A DNA stretch of 64,000 bases from Bog-756 sp963829235 (GTDB lineage Bacteria; Actinomycetota; Acidimicrobiia; Acidimicrobiales; RAAP-2), in contig CAWHIF010000008.1 in NCBI GenBank assembly GCA_963829235.1, forward strand, positions 243,981 through 307,980, given 5' to 3'. Position numbers and translations under genes: made by a program. Shown piece after piece: positions 50,707 through 60,495 of this stretch; positions within the stretch are counted from its first letter, which is position 1, and each line of letters begins with the position of its first letter. A model generated the notes under the pieces. It was not told where the DNA came from and did not search any database. It saw nothing but the letters and a program-made list of their open reading frames with translations.

Positions 50707-52000
50707 ATGCTCGCCAGTCTGGCCAACATCTTCCGGATTCCCGACCTTCGCAAGAAGGTCCTCTTCACGCTGACGATCATCGCCCTGTACCAGTTCGGGG
50801 CCAACGTCCCGGTCCCCTTCGTCAACTTCTCCAAGGTGGCCCAGCTGACGGCGGCCTCGAAGTCGTCGGGTGTGCTGGGCTTCCTCAACCTGTTCTCCGG
50901 CGGCGCCCTGACCCGCATGGCCGTCTTCGGCCTCGGGATCATGCCGTACATCACCTCGAGCATCATCATCCAGCTGCTGGCCACGGTGATCCCCAAGCTC
51001 GAACAGTGGCGTGACCAGGGGGCGGTCGGCCAGAAGAAGCTGACCCAGACCACCCGGTACCTCACCGTGGCCCTGGCCCTCATGCAGTCGACCGGCCTCG
51101 TCTACCTGTTCCACAAGGGCGGCGGAGGGCTGTTCGGAACCAGCCAGAACGTGGACCTCATCCTCAACTACTCCATCTGGCGGGCCGCGTTCATCGTGAT
51201 GACCCTTACGGCCGGGACGGCCTTCGTGATGTGGCTGGCCGAGCTGATCACCCAGCGGGGCATCGGCCAGGGGATGTCCATCCTGATCTTCGCCAACGTG
51301 GTGGCGGGCATCCCGTCCGGCCTGAACACCGTCCTCCAAGAGGGCGGCCGGATCAAGTTCTCGGTCATCCTGTTGGTGTCCCTGGCCCTGTTGGTCCTGA
51401 TCGTCTTCGTCGACCAGGGCCAGCGCCGCATTCCGGTCACCTTCGCCAAACGGGTGGTGGGCCGCAAGATGTACGGCGGCTCGAACACCTACATCCCGCT
51501 GAAGGTCAACCAGGCCGGCGTGATCCCCATCATCTTCGCCAGCTCGGTGCTCTACATCCCCGTGCTGCTCTCGAACATCATCCCCTCGGCCGCCTTCCGG
51601 AGCTGGGTCAACCACAATGTCACGCCGACCAGCCTCTTCTACATCCTCACCTACTTCATCTTCATCCTCTTGTTCACGTTCTTCTACGTCTACGTGGCCT
51701 TCGACCCCCACCAGCAGGCCGACATCATCCGCAAGCAGGGCGGCTACATCCCCGGCATCCGGCCCGGGCACCCCACCGAGCGCTACCTGGCCCACATCCT
51801 CAACCGGATCACCTGGCCCGGAGCCCTCTTCCTCGGCGGCGGTGGCCGTCACCCCGTCCCTGCTGATGGCGGCCTGGAACATCACCAGCTATCCGTTCTA
51901 CGGGACGACCCTCCTCATCGCAACTGGTGTGGCTCTCGAGACGATGAAGCAGATCGACAGCCAGCTCATGATGCGAAACTACGAGGGCTTCCTCAAGTAA
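50707..52000 (+). CDS. secY: Preprotein translocase subunit SecY (one frame break)
   Basis: SecY forms the protein-conducting channel. The first frame gives helices 1-9, with GGALTRMAVFGLGIMPYITS (plug/helix 2 region) and GMSILIFANVVAGIPS. CTCG (51832-51835, Leu doublet) near the last helices shifts coding to AAVAVTPSLLMAAWN and the end MMRNYEGFLK, TAA at 52000. Corrected length is 430 aa. Confidence 0.94.
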
Positions 52001-52682
52001 GTGGTACCCGGAGCCAGGCTCGTTGTCCTCGGCAAACAGGGGGCAGGCAAGGGGACACAGTGCGTGCGCCTCTCGCACCACTACGTGGTGCCCCACGTCT
52101 CGACCGGGGACATGCTGCGCGCCGCGGTCAAGCAGGGGACGGCCATCGGGCTCAAGGCCAAGGACCAGATGGACCGGGGAGAGCTGCTGGGGGACGACCT
52201 GATCATGGAGATGGTGGCCGAACGGCTGGGGGAGAGCGACGTCAGGGCCCGGGGGTTCATCCTCGACGGGTGCCCCCGGACGGTGGCCCAGGCCGAGCAG
52301 CTGGCCTCGGTGCTGGCCCCCTACGACCTGGACCTGGCCATCGACATCGAGATCCACACCGGCCAGGTCCTGCGCCGGCTGGCCGCCCGCCGGGTCTGCG
52401 TCGACTGCGGGGCCAACTACTCGCTCTCGTCCCCCCCGCTCATCAACTGGACGTGTGACGTCTGCGGCGGCGAGGTGGTCCAGCGCGAGGACGACACCGA
52501 GGAGGCCATCGAGCGCCGGCTGGAGCTCTACGAGCGCCAGACCGCCCCGCTCATCGAGTGGTACCGGTCCCGGAACCAGCTCGGACGGTCCCGGGCACGG
52601 GATCGCCGGACGCGGTGACCCGACGGATGGTCAAGGTCGATCGAGCAGCGACGCGGGGAAGAAGGTTGGTTGGCCGGCATGA
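52001..52682 (+). CDS. adk: Adenylate kinase, zinc-LID type (frame-broken end)
   Basis: Adk interconverts ATP, AMP and ADP. GTG start directly after the secY stop. P-loop GKQGAGKGTQ (residues 11-20), AMP site STGDMLRAA, and a zinc LID with CVDCG...CDVCGG. Near 52583 a Leu codon lacks its third base; coding then continues as RTVPGTGSPDAVTRRMVKV. A further shift near 52640 is needed to reach the TGA at 52680-52682, which overlaps the map ATG. As written, the frame stops early at 52618. Confidence 0.9.
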
Positions 52683-53425
52683 GACGCAACGCGGACGAGC
52701 TGGCCAAGATGCGCAAGGCCGGACGGGTGGTGGCGGAGATCCACGAGGCCACCAGGGCGGCCATCCGCCCCGGGGTGACCACCGCCGAGATCGACCGGGT
52801 GGCCCGCGAGGTCCTCGAGAAGCGGGGCGCCACCTCCAACTTCCTCAACTACCACGGGTTCCCGGCCGTGGTCTGCACGTCGCCCAACTCGATGATCGTC
52901 CACGGGATCCCCTCGGAGACGGTGGTCCTGGAGGAGGGCGACATCATCTCGGTGGACTGCGGGGCCATCATCGAGGGCTACCACGGGGACGCCGCCTACA
53001 CCGTCGGGGTGGGGGAGGTGACTCGACGAGGCCACCCGTCTGATGGAGGTCACCGAGGCCAGCCTGTTCGCCGGGATCGACCAGCTGCGGCCGGGCAACC
53101 GCCTCCACGAGGTGGGCCGGGCCGTCCAGGAGGTGGCCGAGGCGGGCCGGGTTCTCGGTGGTCCGCGAGTACGTGGGCCACGCCATCGGCACGGCCATGC
53201 ACGAGGAGCCCCAGGTCCCCAACTACTGGCCCGGGTCGCGGGGGCCCACGCTCAAGATCGGGCATGGTCTTCGCCGTCGAGCCCATGGTCAACGCCGGGG
53301 GGCCCGGGACCGTCCAGCTCGACGACGGGTGGAGCGTGGTCACCGCCGACGGGCGGCTGTCGGCCCATTTCGAGCACACCATCGCCGTGACCGACGACGG
53401 CCCGGAGGTGTTCACCGTCCTGTGA
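52679..53425 (+). CDS. map: Type I methionine aminopeptidase (three frame breaks)
   Basis: Map removes N-terminal Met. RRNADELAKMRKAGRVVAEI starts the protein. NYHGFPAVVCTSPNSMIVHG and the metal ligands DCGAIIEGYHGDAAYT are in the first frame. Breaks at GTGA (53018-53021, Val doublet), near 53151, and at GGGC (near 53264, Gly doublet) lead to YVGHAIGTAMHEEPQVPNY and MVFAVEPMVNAGG with the last glutamate ligands. Corrected length is 247 aa. Confidence 0.93.
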   Translation: MRRNADELAKMRKAGRVVAEIHEATRAAIRPGVTTAEIDRVAREVLEKRGATSNFLNYHGFPAVVCTSPNSMIVHGIPSETVVLEEGDIISVDCGAIIEGYHGDAAYTVGVGEVTRRGHPSDGGHRGQPVRRDRPAAAGQPPPRGGPGRPGGGRGGPGSRWSASTWATPSARPCTRSPRSPTTGPGRGGPRSRSGMVFAVEPMVNAGGPGTVQLDDGWSVVTADGRLSAHFEHTIAVTDDGPEVFTVL

Positions 53426-53486
53426 GCCCGCTGACCGGGCCGTCCGCCGGGCCCGGCCCGGCCGACCAGGCCGGTCGACGGTCGGA

Positions 53487-53515
53487 CTGGCAATTTGCCG
53501 CCGACGGGCTAGACT
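53487..53515 (+). promoter_or_regulatory. Possible promoter for the infA-rpoA unit
   Basis: CTGGCA (53487-53492) and TAGACT (53510-53515) are spaced by 17 bp in the 259-bp map-infA gap, about 170 nt before infA. Confidence 0.5.
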
Positions 53516-53684
53516 GGTCGTTCGGCTGGCCACGAGCGGTTGTGGCGTGCCGATCCCGCTCCCGGTGGCGCTCCTGAGGCGTGCCCCCGATTGCGGTGCG
53601 GACGGACGACCGAGACGTCGTTCGTGACGCACGCTCGGCCCCCGGCCGAGCGGACGAGAACGACAGACTATCGAGGAGATTCAC

Positions 53685-53909
53685 CTGCCCAAGCCCAAGG
53701 AAGATGCCATCGTGCTGGAGGGGACGGTCGTGGAGCCGCTCCCGAACGCCATGTTCCGTGTGGAGCTCGAGAACGGCCACAAGGTGCTGGCCCACAGCTC
53801 GGGAAAGATGCGGATGCACCGCATCCGCATCCTCCCCGGCGACAAGGTGCAGGTGGAGATCACCCCCTACGACCTGGCCCGGGGGCGGATCACCTACCGG
53901 TACAAGTAG
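53685..53909 (+). CDS. infA: Translation initiation factor IF-1
   Basis: IF-1 binds the A site during initiation. The 74-aa protein reads PKPKEDAIVLEGTVVEPLPN and ends ITPYDLARGRITYRYK. GAGGAG lies 7 nt before a CTG codon at 53685, which is the only start that gives the full N-terminus. CTG would be a rare start; a TTG with one T lost here is as likely, given the many indels. ATG/GTG starts further in would cut the conserved N-terminus. Confidence 0.9.
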   Translation: MPKPKEDAIVLEGTVVEPLPNAMFRVELENGHKVLAHSSGKMRMHRIRILPGDKVQVEITPYDLARGRITYRYK

Positions 53910-54044
53910 GCCGGGCATCCGGTCCGAGGCGCCCCGACGGGTGCGGCGCCGGCCGCCGGGCCGAGCAGGACCGTCGCCGGACGGGGCAGGACCGGCGGTC
54001 GAGGACAGGGAAGCGTCGAGGACAGGGAAGCAAGGAAGACGAGC

Positions 54045-54158
54045 GTGAAGGTACGACCGAGCGTCAAGCCGATGTGTGAGAAGTGCAAAGTGATCCGCCG
54101 GCACCGGCGGGTCATCGTCATCTGCGAGAACCCGCGCCACAAGCAGCGCCAGGGCTGA
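54045..54158 (+). CDS. rpmJ: 50S ribosomal protein L36
   Basis: This 37-aa protein starts with GTG (VKVRPSVKPMCEKCKVIRRH). It has the full zinc set C-x2-C, then C-x4-H in CENPRH, so it is the zinc-binding form. AAGGAAG precedes the start. It is followed by rpsM. Confidence 0.95.
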   Translation: MKVRPSVKPMCEKCKVIRRHRRVIVICENPRHKQRQG

Positions 54159-54195
54159 TGCACGCGGATCAGGCGTAAGAGAGAAGGAAGACCAC

Positions 54196-54573
54196 GTGGC
54201 CCGCATCTCCGGCGTGGACATCCCCCGCGAGAAGCGGTTGGAGATCTCCCTCACCTACATCTTCGGCATCGGCCGGACCACGGCGCAGCAGATCTGCGCG
54301 GCCACCGACACCAGCCCCGACACCCGGGTGCGGGACCTCACCGACGAGGAGGTGACCCGGCTCCGCAACTACATCGACGCCAACCTGCAGGTGGAGGGGG
54401 ACCTCCGCCGGGACGTCTCCCAGGACATCAAGCGCAAGATGGAGATCGGCTGCTACCAGGGCATCCGCCACCGCAAGGGCCTGCCCGTCCACGGCCAGCG
54501 CACCCACACCAACGCCCGCACCCGCAAGGGACCGAAGAAGACGGTCGCCGGAAAGAAGAAGGTTCGCAAGTAG
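54196..54573 (+). CDS. rpsM: 30S ribosomal protein S13
   Basis: S13 bridges the subunits and contacts P-site tRNA. The 125-aa frame is intact, GTG start: ARISGVDIPREKRLEISLTY, GCYQGIRHRKGLPVHGQRTH, GPKKTVAGKKKVRK. rpsK begins at the next base after its stop. Confidence 0.97.
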   Translation: MARISGVDIPREKRLEISLTYIFGIGRTTAQQICAATDTSPDTRVRDLTDEEVTRLRNYIDANLQVEGDLRRDVSQDIKRKMEIGCYQGIRHRKGLPVHGQRTHTNARTRKGPKKTVAGKKKVRK

Positions 54574-54982
54574 ATGGCCAAGACCACCAAGCCGGCAGGC
54601 GTCGGCCCGCCGCCCCCGCAAGCGGGAGCGCAAGAACATCACCTTCGGCGTGGCCCACATCAAGAGCTCGTTCAACAACACCATCGTCTCCATCGCCGAC
54701 CCCGAGGGCAACGTGCTGGCCTGGGCGTCGGCCGGCAACGTCGGGTTCAAGGGCTCGCGGAAGTCGACCCCGTTCGCCGCCCAGCTGGCGGCCGAGCAGT
54801 GCGCCAAGCGGGCCATGGAGCACGGCGTGCGCCGGGTCGACGTGCTGGTGCGGGGCCCGGGCTCGGGCCGCGAGACGGCCATCCGGTCGCTGGCCGCCGC
54901 CGGCATCGAGGTGGCCGGCATCAAGGACGTGACCCCCATCCCCCACAACGGCTGCCGCCCCAAGAAGCGGCGCCGGGTCTAG
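54574..54982 (+). CDS. rpsK: 30S ribosomal protein S11 (one frame break)
   Basis: S11 lies in the 30S platform. ATG 54574 begins AKTTKPAG; a break between about 54600 and 54620 shifts to RKRERKNITFGVAHIKSSFN, GNVGFKGSRKSTPFAAQ and the end PHNGCRPKKRRRV. Corrected length is 135 aa. Confidence 0.93.
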
Positions 54983-55010
54983 GGCCGGGAACGAAGGGAA
55001 CAAGGACCGC

Positions 55011-55661
55011 ATGGCTCGATACACCGGACCCGTCTGCCGGCTGTGCCGGCGGGAGCGGACCAAGCTCTTCTTGAAGGGCGAGCGCTGCTACTCGATGAAG
55101 TGCCCGGTCTCCGAGGCGGTGACCGACCGCCACAGCCGCGCCTACCCGCCGGGCGAGCACGGCCGCGACCGCATGCGCCAGGGCTCGGAGTACCTGGGCC
55201 AGCTGCGTGAGAAGCAGAAGGCCCGCCGCATCTACGGCCTGCTCGGAGCGGCAGTTCCACAACCTCTACGTGGAGGCCAGCCGGGCCCCGGGCATCACCG
55301 GCGAGAACCTCCTGCGCATGCTCGAGCTGCGCCTCGACAACGTGGCCTTCCGGGCCGGGTGGGGCGCCAGCCGGTCCCAGGCCCGCCAGTTCGTCCGCCA
55401 CGGCCACGTCCTGGTCAACGGCAAGCGGGTCGACCATCCCGAGCTACCGGGTGCGCCAGGGCGACGTGGTGGCCCTCAAGCCGTCGTCCCGGGAGCTGTT
55501 CCACGTCCGCCGCAACATGGACACCCTCGACCGCCAGCTCCCGCCCTGGCTGGAGACGGTGGGCGACCGCTTCGAGGTCCGGGTGTTCTCGCTGCCCGCT
55601 GCGCGAGCACATCGACGAGCCGGTGCAGGAGCAGCTCATCGTCGAGCTCTACTCCAAGTAG
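55011..55661 (+). CDS. rpsD: 30S ribosomal protein S4 (three frame breaks)
   Basis: S4 nucleates 30S assembly. ARYTGPVCRLCRRERTKLFL has a zinc-like CxxC pair and GERCYSMKCPV another. Breaks are Leu CTCG (near 55245), Pro CCCG (near 55440) and Leu CTGC (near 55598), with ERQFHNLYVEASRAPGITGE, YRVRQGDVVALKPSSREL and EHIDEPVQEQLIVELYSK in the three frames. Corrected length is 215 aa. Confidence 0.93.
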   Translation: MARYTGPVCRLCRRERTKLFLKGERCYSMKCPVSEAVTDRHSRAYPPGEHGRDRMRQGSEYLGQLREKQKARRIYGLLGAAVPQPLRGGQPGPGHHRREPPAHARAAPRQRGLPGRVGRQPVPGPPVRPPRPRPGQRQAGRPSRATGCARATWWPSSRRPGSCSTSAATWTPSTASSRPGWRRWATASRSGCSRCPLREHIDEPVQEQLIVELYSK

Positions 55662-55750
55662 CCCGCCCACCGACCGAGCCGACCGCACCGACCGAGTCCG
55701 CACCGACCAGTACCGACACTGCGCACACACTGCCGAGGAGCCCGATCAGC

Positions 55751-56742
55751 ATGCTCATCATCCAGCGACCCACCGTCGAGGCCATCGGCGAAGAAGAGGA
55801 CAACCGCCAGCGGTTCGCCGTCGGCCCGCTCGACCCCGGCTTCGGCCACACCCTGGGCAACTCCCTCCGCCGGACCCTGCTGTCGTCCATCCCGGGCGCT
55901 GACTAGGTGCGCTTCGACGAGGTAGAATTAATGTAATATTTTGTTTATGGGCGCGATCACCCAGGTCCGCTTCGACGACGCCCTCCACGAGTTCACCACC
56001 CTGCCCGGGGTGAAAGAGGACGTCACCGACCTCATCCTGAACCTGAAGGACCTCCTGTTCCGGGTGCACAGCGACGAGCCGGTGACCATCCGCCTCGACA
56101 AGCGGGGCCCGGGCGACGCCACCGCCGGCGACCTCCAGGTCACCGCCGACGTCGAGGTGCTGAACCCCGACCCAGCACATCGCCTCCCTCAACGCCAAGG
56201 GCCGCCTGGCCGTCGACCTGACCGTCGAGCGGGGCCGGGGCTACGTGTCGGCGGACAAGAACAAGCGCTCGGCCACCATCGGGGTCATCCCGGTCGACGC
56301 CATCTTCTCGCCGGTCCGCCGGGTGGCCTTCACGGTCGAGCCGGTCCGGGTCGAGCAGTCCACCGACTTCGACCGCCTGGTGCTCGACATCGAGACCGAC
56401 GGCTCCCTCACCCCGCGCGAGGCCCTGGCCTCGGCCGGCGACACCCTGCGCACCCTGGTCGGCCTGGTGGCCGACCTCGAGGACGAGCCCATGGGCCTCG
56501 AGCTGGGCGAGGTGGGCACCGTCGGCACCGGCTCGCCCGACCTCGACCTGCGCATCGAGGACCTCGACCTCTCCGAGCGGCCCCGCAACTGCCTCAAGCG
56601 GGCCCAGATCAACACCATCGGCGAGCTGGTCGACCGCACCCTCGACGACCTGCTGGACATCACCAACTTCGGGCAGAAGTCGCTCGACGAGGTGATCCAG
56701 CAGCTCGACGAGCGGGGCCTGTCCCTGCGGGTCAAGGACTGA
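55751..56742 (+). CDS. rpoA: DNA-directed RNA polymerase alpha subunit (55-bp insertion and one frame break)
   Basis: RpoA scaffolds polymerase assembly and contacts activators. MLIIQRPTVEAIGEEEDNRQ and HTLGNSLRRTLLSSIPGA form the N-terminal start. A 55-bp insertion (55900-55954) then adds an in-frame TAG. The protein resumes exactly as ITQVRFDDALHEFTTLPGVK. A break near 56171 leads to HIASLNAKGRLAVDL and the C-terminal domain (LSERPRNCLKRAQINTIGEL, QKSLDEVIQQL). Without the insertion and one base it is 311 aa, normal. Confidence 0.92.
55900..55954 (+). other. 55-bp insertion inside rpoA with AT-rich core
   Basis: The insertion is flanked by the direct repeat GGGCGC (55894-55899 and 55949-55954). 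Its first half (AGGTGCGCTTCGACGA) is a poor copy of rpoA sequence just downstream (AGGTCCGCTTCGACGA). Its second half (55923-55948) is almost free of G and C, unlike anything else in the window. It breaks an essential gene, so an assembly fault or strain-specific junk is more likely than a functional element. Confidence 0.8.
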
Positions 56743-56750
56743 GGCCGGCC

Positions 56751-57104
56751 ATGCTCGGCACCCCGAAGAAGGGCCGCCGCTTCGGCGGCGACGCCGCCCA
56801 CCAGAAGGCCATGATGGGCAACCTGGTGGCGTCGCTGATCGCCGCCGAGTACCTGGTGACCACCGAGGCCAAGGCCAAGGCCCTGCGCCCGGTGGCCGAG
56901 AAGTGCATCACCGCCGCGGCCAAGGGCGGCGTGCACCGCCAGCGCAACGTGGTGGCCTTCATCCGGGACAAGGACATGGCCCACAAGCTGTTCGAGGAGA
57001 TCGGCCCCGCTACGCCGAGCGGCCCGGGCGGCTACACCCGGATCCTCAAGCTGGGCACCGCGTCGGGCGACAACGCCCCCATGGCCCGCATCGAACTGGT
57101 GTGA
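56751..57104 (+). CDS. rplQ: 50S ribosomal protein L17
   Basis: L17 is a 50S protein at the end of the alpha operon. LGTPKKGRRFGGDAAHQKAM and LVTTEAKAKALRPVAEKCIT match the family, and the end GDNAPMARIELV is typical. The frame is open, but residues around ATPSGP (57008-57025) are odd: shifting by one base gives RYAERP, the usual wording. A missing and an extra base seem to cancel here. Confidence 0.94.
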   Translation: MLGTPKKGRRFGGDAAHQKAMMGNLVASLIAAEYLVTTEAKAKALRPVAEKCITAAAKGGVHRQRNVVAFIRDKDMAHKLFEEIGPATPSGPGGYTRILKLGTASGDNAPMARIELV

Positions 57105-57981
57105 GCCGCGTCCCCCCGGCGCCGGGGGCGCCGAGGACGGACGCGGTCCGGTCCGGTGGCGGCTGACGGTGGCCTACGACGGGCGGGCTTCCACGGCTTC
57201 GCCGCCCAGCACGGGCCAGCGCACCGTGGCCGGGACCCTGGCCGAGGCCCTGGCCGGGTCGACCCGCGCCGCCGGTCGACGCTCGACCTGCGCCGGCCGC
57301 ACCGACGCCGGGGTGCACGCCCTCGGCCAGGTGGTCCACTTCGACGTGCCCGGCCGCGGCGTCGGCCGGCCTCGACCCGGCGGCCCTGGTGAAGTCGTGC
57401 AACAGCCAGCTGGGCCCGGCCATCGTGGTGCGCGAGGCCGAGGTCGGCCCCGGCCGGGTTCGACGCCCGCCGCTCGGCCACGCGCCCGGCGCTACCGCTA
57501 CCTGGTGGTCAACGCCGCCGGTGCCCGACCCGCTGCTGGCCCGGCCTGGCCTGGCACGTGGCCGACCCGCTCGACCTGCGGGCCATGGCGGCGGCGGCCG
57601 ACGCCCTGCTCGGGGAGCACGACTTCCGGGCCTTCTGCCGGCGGGTCCCGGGCACCGGCGGCCGACGACCCATCCCCGCCGGGTGCTCGACGCCCGCTGG
57701 ACCCGGCTCGGACGCCGGTCCGGACCCCGACGGCGACGCTCCGGCGCCGGACCTGGCCCGGTGCTGCGGGGGCCTGCTGGCCTTCGAGATCGAGGCCAAC
57801 GCCTTCTGCCACCAGATGGTCCGGTCCCTGGTGGGCACCCTGGTCGACGTGGGCCGGGGCCGGCAAACGGCCGTCCGACATGCTGTGGATCCTGCGCTCC
57901 GGCCGACCGGCCAGCAGGCCGTCCCAGCCGGCCCCGCCCCACGGGCTGTGCCTGATGGCGGTCGCGCTACGGCCGGGCTGA
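57101..57981 (+). CDS. truA: tRNA pseudouridine synthase A (many frame breaks)
   Basis: TruA modifies positions 38-40 in tRNA anticodon arms. The RWRLTVAYDG start, GFAAQHGQRTVAGTLAEAL, the catalytic CAGRTDAGVHALGQVVHFDV and NAFCHQMVRSLVGTLVDVG are all readable, but in different frames, with at least six breaks. The likely start is the GTG overlapping the rplQ stop; the end TGA is at 57981. As written no intact protein would be made. Position after rplQ is conserved. Confidence 0.85.
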
Positions 57982-58147
57982 CCGGCTTGCCCGCCGGGGC
58001 CCCTTGGCGCGTATCCTGGGCAGTCGCCGGGTCGGGCCCGGTGGTCCGTGTGACGGGCGGACCTCGCTCGCGGCCGGTCCGCGCCCGCCGGCAGGCCCCG
58101 CACCCGGCGGCGCCCGACGCCCGGCACCACCGAACAAGGAATCTCTC

Positions 58148-58615
58148 GTGCGCACGTTCTCCCCGAAGCCCGACGACATCACCCGGGCCTGGCACGTCGT
58201 CGACGCCGACGGCCTGGTGCTCGGCCGCCTGGCCACCGAGGTGGCCCGCATCCTGCGGGGCAAGCACAAGCCGATCTTCGCCCCCCACGTCGACACCGGC
58301 GACCACGTCATCGTGGTCAACGCCGCCAAGGTGGTGCTGACCTCGGGCAAGGCCGACAGAAGTTCGCCTACCGCCACAGCGGCTACCCCGGCGGGCTCAC
58401 GCCGACCAGCTACGCCGACCTGCTGGCCGACCGGCCCGAGGAGGTCGTGCGCAACGCCGTCGCGGGCATGCTGCCCGAAGAACCGCCTGGGCCGCCAGCA
58501 GCTCACCAAGCTGAAGGTCTACGCCGGGCGCCGAGCATCCCCACGAGGCCCAGTCGCCCGAGCCCCTGGACCTGCCCGGCGCCCGGCGCCCGGCTCGGCC
58601 CGGAGCGGCGCCTGA
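58148..58615 (+). CDS. rplM: 50S ribosomal protein L13 (three frame breaks)
   Basis: L13 is an early-assembly 50S protein. GTG start with AAGGA upstream: RTFSPKPDDITRAWHVVDAD. A base is missing in an Asp codon near 58359, then KFAYRHSGYPGGLTPTSYAD. Extra bases at Pro CCCG (near 58480) and near 58530 lead to KNRLGRQQLTKLKVYAG and AEHPHEAQSPEPLDL. The end at 58615 is uncertain by a few codons. Confidence 0.9.
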   Translation: MRTFSPKPDDITRAWHVVDADGLVLGRLATEVARILRGKHKPIFAPHVDTGDHVIVVNAAKVVLTSGKADRSSPTATAATPAGSRRPATPTCWPTGPRRSCATPSRACCPKNRLGRQQLTKLKVYAGRRASPRGPVARAPGPARRPAPGSARSGA

Positions 58616-58663
58616 GCGCCCCGCGACCGGCGACCGAACGACACGAACGCGAGGAACACGACC

Positions 58664-59063
58664 GTGGCCAACTGCCGCCCCCCTCTGCCAGACCACCGGA
58701 CGCCGCAAGCGGGCGGTGGCCCGCGTCCGGATCCGCCCCGGCCAGGGCGCGATCACCGTCAACGGCGCACACTTCGAGGAGTACTTCACCTCGGCCACCC
58801 ACCGGATGATCGTCACCGAGCCGCTGCGGCTGACCAACACCACCGAGTCCTAGGACATCGACGCCACCATCGACGGCGGCGGGGTGTCGGGCCAGGCCGG
58901 CGCCTTGCGCCTGGGCATCGCCCGGGCGCTGTGCGAGCTCGACCCCGAGCTGCGCGCCGCCCTCAAGAAGGCCGGCCTCCTCACCCGTGACGCCCGCGAG
59001 AAGGAGAGCAAGAAGTACGGCCTGAAGAAGGCCCGCAAGGCGCCGCAGTACTCCAAGCGGTAG
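58664..59063 (+). CDS. rpsI: 30S ribosomal protein S9 (one frame break, internal TAG)
   Basis: S9 contacts P-site tRNA with its C-terminal KR tail. GTG start; a break near 58685 gives QTTGRRKRAVARVRIRPGQG. At 58851-58853 the frame has TAG where Tyr (TAC) is expected, between TNTTES and DIDATIDGGGVSGQAGAL. The rest is normal to KARKAPQYSKR. Corrected length is 132 aa. A single base substitution would explain the stop. Confidence 0.9.
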
Positions 59064-59066
59064 CCG

Positions 59067-60441
59067 GTGGGGGCCCGGTTCGGCACCGACGGCGTCCGGG
59101 GGGTCGCCAACGCCGAGCTGAGCGCCGAGCTGGTCCTGGCCCTCGGCCGGGCCGCGGCCCGGGCCCTCGCCGCCGCCGACCTTCCTGGTGGGCCGGGACA
59201 CCCGGCGCTCCGGGCCCCTGCTGCAGGCCGCCCTGTCGGCCGGCCTGGCCAGCGAGGGGGCCGACGTCGTCGACCTCGGCGTCCTGCCCACCCCGGCGCT
59301 GGCCTGGCTGTCGGCCGACGCCGGGGCGTCCCGGCGGCGGTCATCTCGGCCTCCCACAACCCCTTCGCCGACAACGGCATCAAGCTGTTCGCCGCCGGCG
59401 GGCCTCAAGCTCACGCGCCGAGACCGAGGCGGCCGTCGAGGACGAGCTCGACCGGGTCCTCGACCCGGCGGTCCAGGGCCCCCGGCGCCCGAGGGCCACG
59501 GCGTGGGCCGCCTGCGCGCCGAGCCCGGCGCCGGCGACGGCTACGTCGAGCACCTGGTGCGCGCTGCTCGACGGCCGCCGCCTCGACGGGCCTGCGGGTG
59601 GTGGTCGACTGCGCCAACGGCGCCGCCTCGGCCGTGGCCGCCCGTGGTCTTCGAGCGCGCTGGGGGCCGAGGTCGTGGCCATCGGCTGCGAGCCCGACGG
59701 CACCAACATCAACGACGGCTGCGGGTCGACCCACCCCGAGACCCTGGCCGCCGAGGTGGTGGCAGCACGGGGCCGACCTCGGCCTGGCCCTCGACGGCGA
59801 CGCCGACCGGCTGGTGGCCGTGGACCACACCGGGGCGGTGGCCAACGGCGACGAGCTGCTGGCCCTGTTCGCCATCGACCTGGCCGGCCGCGGCCAGCTG
59901 GCCGGCAACACCGTGGTGGTGACGGTGATGACCAACCTCGGGTTCCGCCTGGCCATGGCCGAGCGGGGCATCGTCGTGCAAGGAGACCCCGGTGGGCGAC
60001 CGCTACGTGCTCGCCGCCCTGGACGCCGACGGGCTTCGCCCTCGGGCGGCGAGCAGTCGGGCCACATCGTCTTCCGGCGGCTGGCCACCACCGGCGACGG
60101 CGTGCTCACCGGGGTGGTCCTGGCCGACCTGGTCCAGGCGGGCCGGCCCGCTGGCCGAGCTGCTCGACGGGCTGGTGCACCGGGTGCCCCAGGTCCTGGT
60201 CAACGTGCCGGTGCCCGACACCGGGCTGCTGGACGGGGCCGACGGCGGTCTGGCGGCGGTGGCCGAGGTGGAGGCCGAGCTGGGCGACCGCGGCCGGGTG
60301 CTGCTGCGGCCCAGCGGCACCGAGCCGCTGGTCCGGGTGATGGTCGAGGCGGCGGACGAGGCGGTCGCCGAGGCCGTCGCCGAGCGGCTGGCGCGCGCTG
60401 GTCGGTGCGAGCTGCAGGCCGCCGTGGCCACCCGCGGCTGA
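59067..60441 (+). CDS. glmM: Phosphoglucosamine mutase (many frame breaks)
   Basis: GlmM converts glucosamine-6-phosphate to glucosamine-1-phosphate for peptidoglycan precursors. GTG start: GARFGTDGVRGVANAELSAE. The phosphoserine loop ISASHNPFADNGIKLFAAGG, the metal loop DGDADRLVAVDHTG and the C-terminal LLRPSGTEPLVRVMVEAADE are readable in separate frames. Around ten breaks occur, among them Leu CTTC near 59183 and Gly GGGC near 59329. glmS follows. Confidence 0.9.
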
Positions 60442-60495
60442 GGCGCCCGCGGGCCCGACCGCGGCCTCGGGTCCCACGTGCGGCCGTCGGCCCAC

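Noticed and set aside
55900..55954. Mobile element or intein in rpoA
   Set aside because: Only 55 bp, with no inverted repeats or coding capacity; at most a remnant or artefact.
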